Shown here: piece after piece, positions 59,247-64,000 of the stretch
How positions within the stretch are numbered: position 1 is the stretch's first letter
How the letters are laid out: the number at the start of each line of letters is the position of its first letter
NCBI RefSeq assembly: GCF_040187885.1
Contig: NZ_JBDPLH010000003.1
Coordinates: 248,001-312,000 of the forward strand
Source: Roseateles_E cavernae
Lineage (GTDB): Bacteria; Pseudomonadota; Gammaproteobacteria; Burkholderiales; Burkholderiaceae_C
Direction: 5' to 3'
DNA length: 64,000 nucleotides
Made by a program: the position numbers and the translations under genes
The notes under the pieces: generated by a model
Seen by the model: only the letters and a program-made list of their open reading frames with translations
What the model was told of the DNA's origin: nothing
Databases searched by the model: none

Positions 59247-59248
59247 GT
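59233..59248. promoter_or_regulatory. Putative proximal NrdR box overlapping the nrdA -10
   Basis: GCCCCAGATATAGTGT matches the NrdR box in its core and right half (ATATAGTGT). The two boxes are separated by a 15-base linker, the helical phasing typical of NrdR tandem sites. This box covers the -10 hexamer. Confidence 0.65.
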
Positions 59249-59512
59249 TTCTTCATGCTATCCTTCTAGCCTCGGCAAAGCACTGAAATGCCCTATCCCT
59301 TCGCAGTCGTCTTGCCCAGCGTGACCGGTACAGCGCCGTGTTCTGCCTGGCTTGCGATGCGAACGATGGCGGGCTCGCCGGCCTGCCCGGTGGGCTCGCG
59401 CAGTCGCACAGCCCCAAGCCCCGACGACAGCAATAACGAACGCAGATCCATGGCCGCCCCTGGCGTGTCGCGGACCTGCCATTTCTGATTCGAACAAGAC
59501 AGACGAGGAATT
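59249..59512 (+). other. Long 5' leader of nrdA
   Basis: About 260 bases lie between the predicted start site and the nrdA ATG. They contain a 66-codon open frame (59288-59488) without a clear ribosome site, and an opposite-strand open frame of about 52 codons. Neither resembles a known protein. No cobalamin riboswitch features (for example the B12 box) are seen. Confidence 0.4.
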
Positions 59513-62437
59513 ATGCAAAGCACAGCAGCCCAGACCCGCTCGGACGCTCCCGCTGCCGCCTCCGCGCCCGCCGCAGCGGCCGGCGCGGCCAAGCAGACCG
59601 CTTATCAGGCCTACCAGATCATCCGTCGCAATGGCGCGGTGGTCTCGTTCGAGCCCAGCAAGATCGCGGTGGCCTTGATGAAGGCCTTTCTGGCCGTGCA
59701 TGGCACCAGCGGCGCGGCCTCGGCCAGCGTGCGCGAGACGGTCGACGGCCTGACCGAGAACGTGGTGCGCGCGCTGCTGCGCTCGCGCCCGAGCGGCGGC
59801 ACCTTCCACATCGAGGATGTGCAGGACCATGTCGAGCTGGGCCTGATGCGCGGTGGTCACCATGAGGTGGCGCGCGCCTATGTGCTGTATCGCGAGCGCC
59901 GCTACCAGGAGCGCGTGGCCAAGGGTGAGGTGGCTCAGGCCGCCGCGCTGGAGTCCGGCCTGACGGTGATCGACAACGGCCAGCGCATTCCGCTGGACCT
60001 GGCCCATCTGCAAAGCCTGATCGTCTCGGCCTGCGAAAACCTCGGCGCCGACGTCAAGCCGGAGCCCATCCTGGCCGAGACCAAGCGCAATCTGTATGAC
60101 GGCGTGCCGATCGACGAGGTGTACAAGGCCTCGATCCTGGCCGCCCGCACCCTGATCGAGAAGGATCCCGGCTACAGCCGCGCCACCGCACGCCTGCTGC
60201 TGCACACGATCCGCCGCGAGGTGGTCGGCGGCGAAATCACGCAGGAGCAGATGCAGAGCCGCTATGCCGAGTATTTCCCCGGCTATATCAAGAAGGGCGT
60301 CAAGGCCGAGCTGCTGGACGAGAAGCTGGCGCAGTACGACCTGGCCAAGCTGGGCGCGGCGCTGAAGGCCGAACGCGATCTGCAGTTCGACTACCTCGGC
60401 CTGCAGACCCTGTATGACCGCTACTTCCAGCACATCGACGATGTCCGCATCGAGATGCCGCAGGCCTTCTTCATGCGTGTCGCGATGGGCCTGGCCCTCA
60501 ACGAGATCGACCGCGAGACCCGCGCGATCGAGTTCTATGAAGTGCTGTCGAGCTTCGACTTCATGTCCAGCACGCCGACCCTGTTCAACTCCGGCACGCG
60601 TCGCTCGCAGCTGTCGTCCTGCTACCTGACGACGGTGGCCGACGATCTGGACGGCATCTACGAGGCGCTGAAGGAGAACGCGCTGCTCTCCAAGTTTGCC
60701 GGCGGCCTGGGCAATGACTGGACCCCGGTGCGCGCTTTGGGCTCGCACATCAAGGGCACGAACGGCAAGAGCCAGGGCGTGGTGCCCTTCCTGAAGGTGG
60801 TCAACGACACCGCCGTCGCGGTCAACCAGGGCGGCAAGCGCAAGGGCGCGGTCTGCGCCTATCTGGAGTCCTGGCACCTGGACATCGAGGAGTTCCTGGA
60901 GCTGCGCAAGAACACCGGCGACGACCGCCGCCGCACCCACGACATGAACACCGCGAACTGGATCCCCGATCTGTTCATGCGCCGTGTGATGGACGGCGGC
61001 GACTGGACTCTGTTCTCGCCGTCGACCTGCCCGGACCTGCACGATCTGTTCGGCACCGCCTTCGAGAAGGCCTATGTCGAGTACGAGGCCAAGGCCGACC
61101 GCGGCGAGATCAAGCTGTTCAAGCGCATGCCGGCCAAGGACCTGTGGCGCCGCATGCTGTCGATGCTGTTCGAGACCGGCCATCCCTGGATCACCTTCAA
61201 GGACGCCTGCAATGTGCGCTCACCGCAGCAGCATGTCGGTGTCGTGCACTCGTCGAATCTGTGCACCGAGATCACGCTGAACACGAACGACAGCGAGATC
61301 GCCGTCTGCAACCTCGGCTCGGTCAATCTGGTCCAGCACCTGAAGGACGGCGGCATTGACCACGACAAGCTGCGCAAGACGATCTCGACCGCGATGCGCA
61401 TGCTCGACAACGTGATCGACATCAACTACTACGCGGTCAAGAAGGCGCGCGACTCGAACCTGCGCCACCGTCCGGTGGGCCTGGGTCTGATGGGCTTCCA
61501 GGACGCGCTGTACGCGCTGCGCACGCCCTACGCCTCCAACGAGGCGGTCGAGTTTGCCGACCGTTCGATGGAAGCGATCTGCTACTACGCCTACCAGGCC
61601 TCCACCGAGCTGGCCGCCGAGCGGGGTCGCTACTCGAGCTATCGCGGCTCGCTGTGGGACCGCGGCGTCCTGCCGATCGACTCGTTGGACCTGTTGGCCA
61701 AGGAGCGCGGTGGCTATGTCGAGGTGGATCGCAGTTCGACCCTGGACTGGGATGCGCTGCGCGCCAAGATTGTCCAGCACGGCATGCGCAACAGCAACTG
61801 CGTGGCTATCGCGCCGACCGCGACGATCTCCAACATCATCGGCGTCGATGCCTCGATCGAACCCTGCTTCGGCAATCTGTCGGTCAAGTCCAATCTGTCG
61901 GGCGAGTTCACCGTGATCAATGAATCGCTGGTGCGCGACCTGAAGAAGCTGGGCCTGTGGGACGACGTGATGGTGATGGACCTGAAGCACTTCGACGGTT
62001 CGCTGCGCCGCATCGACCGCGTGCCGGAAGAGCTGAAGACCTTGTATGCGACCGCCTTCGAGGTCGAGACGCAGTGGCTGGTCGAAGCTGCCGCCCGTCG
62101 CCAGAAGTGGATAGATCAGGCCCAGAGCCTGAACATCTATATGGCCGGCGCCTCGGGCAAGAAGCTCGACGAGACCTACAAGCTGGCCTGGCTGCGCGGC
62201 CTGAAGACGACCTACTACCTGCGCACGATGAGCGCGTCGTCGGCCGAGAAGAGCACGGTGACCAAGTCGGGCCAGCTCAATTCGGTGTCCTCCGGCGCAG
62301 GCGCTTCGATGTTGTCGGCACCTGTTTCGGCCCAGCCCGCAGCGCCCGTTGCTGCGGCGCCGGTCGAGGCAGAGTTGCCTGCAACCGACATGAAGTTCTG
62401 CTCGATCGACAACCCGGACTGCGAGGCCTGCCAGTAA
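59513..62437 (+). CDS. nrdA: Ribonucleoside-diphosphate reductase, alpha subunit (class Ia)
   Basis: Reduces ribonucleoside diphosphates to dNDPs with radical transfer from NrdB. The 974-aa protein has an N-terminal ATP-cone ('QIIRRNGAVVSFEPSKIAVA', about residues 35-135) for dATP feedback control. The barrel carries 'SSCYLTTVADDL', 'NLCTEITLNTND' (Cys/Glu active site), 'VAIAPTATISNIIGVDASIE' and C-terminal shuttle cysteines in 'CSIDNPDCEACQ'. ATG 59513 follows GAGGAA. An Ala/Pro-rich linker precedes the C-terminal cysteines. nrdB follows after 247 bases. Confidence 0.97.
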   Translation: MQSTAAQTRSDAPAAASAPAAAAGAAKQTAYQAYQIIRRNGAVVSFEPSKIAVALMKAFLAVHGTSGAASASVRETVDGLTENVVRALLRSRPSGGTFHIEDVQDHVELGLMRGGHHEVARAYVLYRERRYQERVAKGEVAQAAALESGLTVIDNGQRIPLDLAHLQSLIVSACENLGADVKPEPILAETKRNLYDGVPIDEVYKASILAARTLIEKDPGYSRATARLLLHTIRREVVGGEITQEQMQSRYAEYFPGYIKKGVKAELLDEKLAQYDLAKLGAALKAERDLQFDYLGLQTLYDRYFQHIDDVRIEMPQAFFMRVAMGLALNEIDRETRAIEFYEVLSSFDFMSSTPTLFNSGTRRSQLSSCYLTTVADDLDGIYEALKENALLSKFAGGLGNDWTPVRALGSHIKGTNGKSQGVVPFLKVVNDTAVAVNQGGKRKGAVCAYLESWHLDIEEFLELRKNTGDDRRRTHDMNTANWIPDLFMRRVMDGGDWTLFSPSTCPDLHDLFGTAFEKAYVEYEAKADRGEIKLFKRMPAKDLWRRMLSMLFETGHPWITFKDACNVRSPQQHVGVVHSSNLCTEITLNTNDSEIAVCNLGSVNLVQHLKDGGIDHDKLRKTISTAMRMLDNVIDINYYAVKKARDSNLRHRPVGLGLMGFQDALYALRTPYASNEAVEFADRSMEAICYYAYQASTELAAERGRYSSYRGSLWDRGVLPIDSLDLLAKERGGYVEVDRSSTLDWDALRAKIVQHGMRNSNCVAIAPTATISNIIGVDASIEPCFGNLSVKSNLSGEFTVINESLVRDLKKLGLWDDVMVMDLKHFDGSLRRIDRVPEELKTLYATAFEVETQWLVEAAARRQKWIDQAQSLNIYMAGASGKKLDETYKLAWLRGLKTTYYLRTMSASSAEKSTVTKSGQLNSVSSGAGASMLSAPVSAQPAAPVAAAPVEAELPATDMKFCSIDNPDCEACQ

Positions 62438-62453
62438 GGTCTTGAAGTCCAAG

Positions 62454-62494
62454 CACTGGCATCGCGAAAAGCTCCAACGCCCGCGATGCCAGTG
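62454..62494 (+). terminator. Strong hairpin after nrdA
   Basis: CACTGGCATCGCG (62454-62466) and its exact complement CGCGATGCCAGTG (62482-62494) form a perfect 13-bp stem with a 15-base loop, 17 bases after the nrdA stop. It is followed by TTCATC, not a U-tract. It may act as an attenuator or an mRNA 3'-end stabiliser that sets the nrdA:nrdB ratio. Confidence 0.55.
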
Positions 62495-62584
62495 TTCATC
62501 GGCTCAAACGCTGATGCATGGGTTTTCCTGCGAAGCAAATCCAGGCCTCAACGACTGACCTCCGAGGGCTTCGATACGCGTCCG

Positions 62585-62615
62585 ATGCGATGCGACACAG
62601 CAACGCGCATCGCGT
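62585..62615 (+). other. Second intergenic hairpin before nrdB
   Basis: GCGATGCG (62587-62594) pairs with CGCATCGC (62606-62613), extended by U-G and A-U pairs to ten pairs, with an 11-base loop. It lies 19 bases before the candidate nrdB -35. Confidence 0.55.
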
Positions 62616-62633
62616 GTTGATGTCAAGAAGTCC

Positions 62634-62662
62634 TTGGTGTTTGAACACAACACTCTGATAAT
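62634..62662 (+). promoter_or_regulatory. Putative internal promoter of nrdB
   Basis: TTGGTG (62634-62639), 17 bases and GATAAT (62657-62662). The spacer contains the inverted repeat GTGTT-TG-AACAC (62637-62648). Transcripts would start about 16 bases before the nrdB ATG. Confidence 0.45.
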
Positions 62663-62684
62663 TCGACACGATAGGAAGTCCACC

Positions 62685-63878
62685 ATGTTGGTTTGGGAAG
62701 AAGACCTGAAGCCCTCGAACAGCGTCACCACGAATGCCGCGCCGCGCACTGCGCCGGTCGCGAGCGCAGCAGCCACCGCGTCGCCCGCCACAACGGCCGC
62801 CGTGAGCAGCACCCAAACCGTCCCCGCGTCCACCGCAACGGCCCAGGTTCTGGGCAACGGCGCGCGCGTCAAGGCCTCGGACAAGCGCATCATCAATGGC
62901 CAGACCGACGTCAACCAGCTGGTGCCCTTCAAGTACAAATGGGCCTGGGAAAAATACCTGGCCACCTGCGCCAACCACTGGATGCCGCAGGAAGTGAATA
63001 TGTCGCGCGACATCGCCTTGTGGAAAGACCCGAACGGTCTGACCGAGGACGAGCGCCGCATCATCAAGCGCAATCTCGGCTTCTTCGTGACCGCCGACTC
63101 GCTGGCCGCCAACAACATCGTGCTGGGCACCTACCGCCACATCACGGCCCCCGAGTGCCGCCAGTTCCTGCTGCGCCAGGCCTTTGAAGAAGCGATCCAC
63201 ACCCACGCCTACCAGTACATCGTCGAGTCGCTGGGCCTGGACGAGAGCGAGATCTTCAACGCCTACAACGAAGTCAAGTCGATCCGCGACAAGGACGAGT
63301 TCCTGATCCCCTTCATCGAGGCGATCATGGACCCCAACTTCCACACCGGCACGCCCGAAAACGACCAGACCCTGCTGAAGAGCCTGATCGTCTTCGCCTG
63401 CCTGATGGAGGGGCTGTTCTTCTACGTCGGCTTCACGCAGATCCTGGCGATGGGTCGTCAGAACAAGATGACCGGTGCCGCCGAGCAGTACCAGTACATC
63501 CTGCGCGACGAGTCCATGCACTGCAACTTCGGCATCGACCTGATCAACCAGCTCAAGGCCGAGAACCCGCATCTGTGGACGGCCGAGTTCAAGGCCGAGA
63601 TCAAGGCGCTGTTCCTGCATGCCGTCGAGCTCGAGTACCGCTATGCCGAGGACACGATGCCGCGTGGCGTGCTCGGCCTGAACGCCTCGATGTTCAAGGG
63701 CTATCTGCGCTATATCGCCAACCGCCGTGCCACCCAGATCGGACTGGAGGAGCTCTTCCCGAATGAAGAGAACCCCTTCCCCTGGATGAGCGAAATGATC
63801 GATCTGAAGAAGGAACGCAACTTCTTTGAAACCCGCGTCATCGAATACCAATCCGGTGGCGCATTGTCCTGGGACTGA
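62685..63878 (+). CDS. nrdB: Ribonucleoside-diphosphate reductase, beta subunit (class Ia)
   Basis: Di-iron tyrosyl-radical subunit. The ATG at 62685, after AGGAAG, gives 397 aa starting 'MLVWEEDLKPSNS'. Residues ~12-55 are an Ala/Thr/Pro linker not found in E. coli NrdB. Metal ligands are visible in 'FVTADSLAANNIV', 'FEEAIHTHAYQYIVE' and 'YILRDESMHCNFGIDL'. Y176 in the second motif aligns with the radical Tyr122 of E. coli. The C-terminus, which docks on NrdA, ends 'YQSGGALSWD'. Confidence 0.97.
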   Translation: MLVWEEDLKPSNSVTTNAAPRTAPVASAAATASPATTAAVSSTQTVPASTATAQVLGNGARVKASDKRIINGQTDVNQLVPFKYKWAWEKYLATCANHWMPQEVNMSRDIALWKDPNGLTEDERRIIKRNLGFFVTADSLAANNIVLGTYRHITAPECRQFLLRQAFEEAIHTHAYQYIVESLGLDESEIFNAYNEVKSIRDKDEFLIPFIEAIMDPNFHTGTPENDQTLLKSLIVFACLMEGLFFYVGFTQILAMGRQNKMTGAAEQYQYILRDESMHCNFGIDLINQLKAENPHLWTAEFKAEIKALFLHAVELEYRYAEDTMPRGVLGLNASMFKGYLRYIANRRATQIGLEELFPNEENPFPWMSEMIDLKKERNFFETRVIEYQSGGALSWD

Positions 63879-63891
63879 GCCCGGACACAGG

Positions 63892-63909
63892 ACAAGCTCT
63901 GCGGCTTGT
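63892..63909 (+). other. Small hairpin after nrdB
   Basis: ACAAGC-TCTGCG-GCTTGT is a 6-bp stem 14 bases after the nrdB stop. Confidence 0.4.
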
Positions 63910-63925
63910 TCCGTGCCTGATGAAG

Positions 63926-63951
63926 GCCCAAGCGCCTGCAAGCGCTTGGGC
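63926..63951 (+). terminator. Hairpin terminator candidate after nrdB
   Basis: GCCCAAGCGC-CTGCAA-GCGCTTGGGC is a perfect 10-bp stem with a 6-base loop, 48 bases after nrdB. No U-run follows, so termination may need Rho. The remaining ~49 bases to the window end show no gene. Confidence 0.55.
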
Positions 63952-64000
63952 TGAACTAGCAAATGGCTGGTGCCGCATGCTGTTCAGTTCCCAGATTGTT

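Noticed and set aside
59258..61183. 641-codon minus-strand frame opposite nrdA and its leader
   Set aside because: Antisense artefact; its C-terminal part in the leader is also unsupported.
59513..63878. Class II (cobalamin-dependent) reductase with B12 riboswitch
   Set aside because: A beta subunit with di-iron and radical-Tyr motifs is present, and no B12 box occurs in the leader.

Overview
This window is chromosomal core DNA of a GC-rich betaproteobacterium, most likely order Burkholderiales in the Roseateles/Rubrivivax/Leptothrix neighbourhood. The evidence is gene order (aroK-aroB-dgt-gltBD; mlaFEDACB; zwf-hexR//tal-pgi; pilBCD-coaE-zapD-yacG; rplU-rpmA-obg-proB; hemA-prfA-prmC-grxD-ubiX; ffh//ccsA-like-PP0621-pilSR; nrdAB) together with strong G/C third-position codon use. 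No prophage, plasmid, CRISPR array or defence island is visible. The only clear mobile feature is one REP-associated tyrosine transposase (RAYT) with terminal inverted repeats.

Layout. 1-5.4 kb: the 3' end of a large Ig-repeat surface protein, then shikimate-pathway genes aroK and aroB, dgt, and the RAYT insertion. 5.4-11.7 kb: glutamate synthase gltBD. 11.8-18.9 kb (minus): minor pilin operon pilE-fimT-pilV-pilW-pilX-pilY1. 19.2-23.1 kb: phospholipid-transport operon mlaFEDACB. 23.1-28.7 kb: zwf-hexR facing tal-pgi and a YihX-like phosphatase gene, with a HexR-type operator between them. 28.7-34.3 kb (minus): pilB-pilC-pilD-coaE-zapD-yacG. 34.6-41.4 kb: tRNA-Pro, octaprenyl diphosphate synthase, rplU-rpmA-obg-proB, rppH and proS. 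41.4-49.3 kb: a lytic transglycosylase, the minus-strand hemA-prfA-prmC-(outer-membrane protein)-grxD-ubiX series, miaB and tRNA-Met. 49.4-54.4 kb: ftsY, a LysR regulator, an epimerase, a LysE exporter and ffh. 54.4-59.0 kb: a ccsA-like gene, a PP0621-family gene and pilS-pilR. 59.0-64.0 kb: nrdA-nrdB with NrdR-type operators and structured RNA elements.

How the genes work together. Three separate type IV pilus clusters (assembly ATPase, platform and peptidase; minor pilins with the PilY1 tip adhesin; PilSR regulation) lie within 48 kb. SRP targeting is represented by both FtsY and Ffh. Central carbon metabolism (zwf, tal, pgi) is grouped around its likely regulator HexR. dNTP pools are served by dgt and nrdAB. 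Several unrelated operons converge with 0-2 bp between stop codons, or with overlapping 3' ends, and no intrinsic terminator.

No wholly new multi-gene system is evident. The items most worth follow-up are the tandem NrdR boxes over a near-consensus promoter, the strong hairpins and possible internal promoter between nrdA and nrdB, the HexR palindrome inside the tal promoter, the RAYT element, the pgi-coupled phosphatase gene, and a beta-barrel-like protein gene placed inside the hemA-ubiX gene series.
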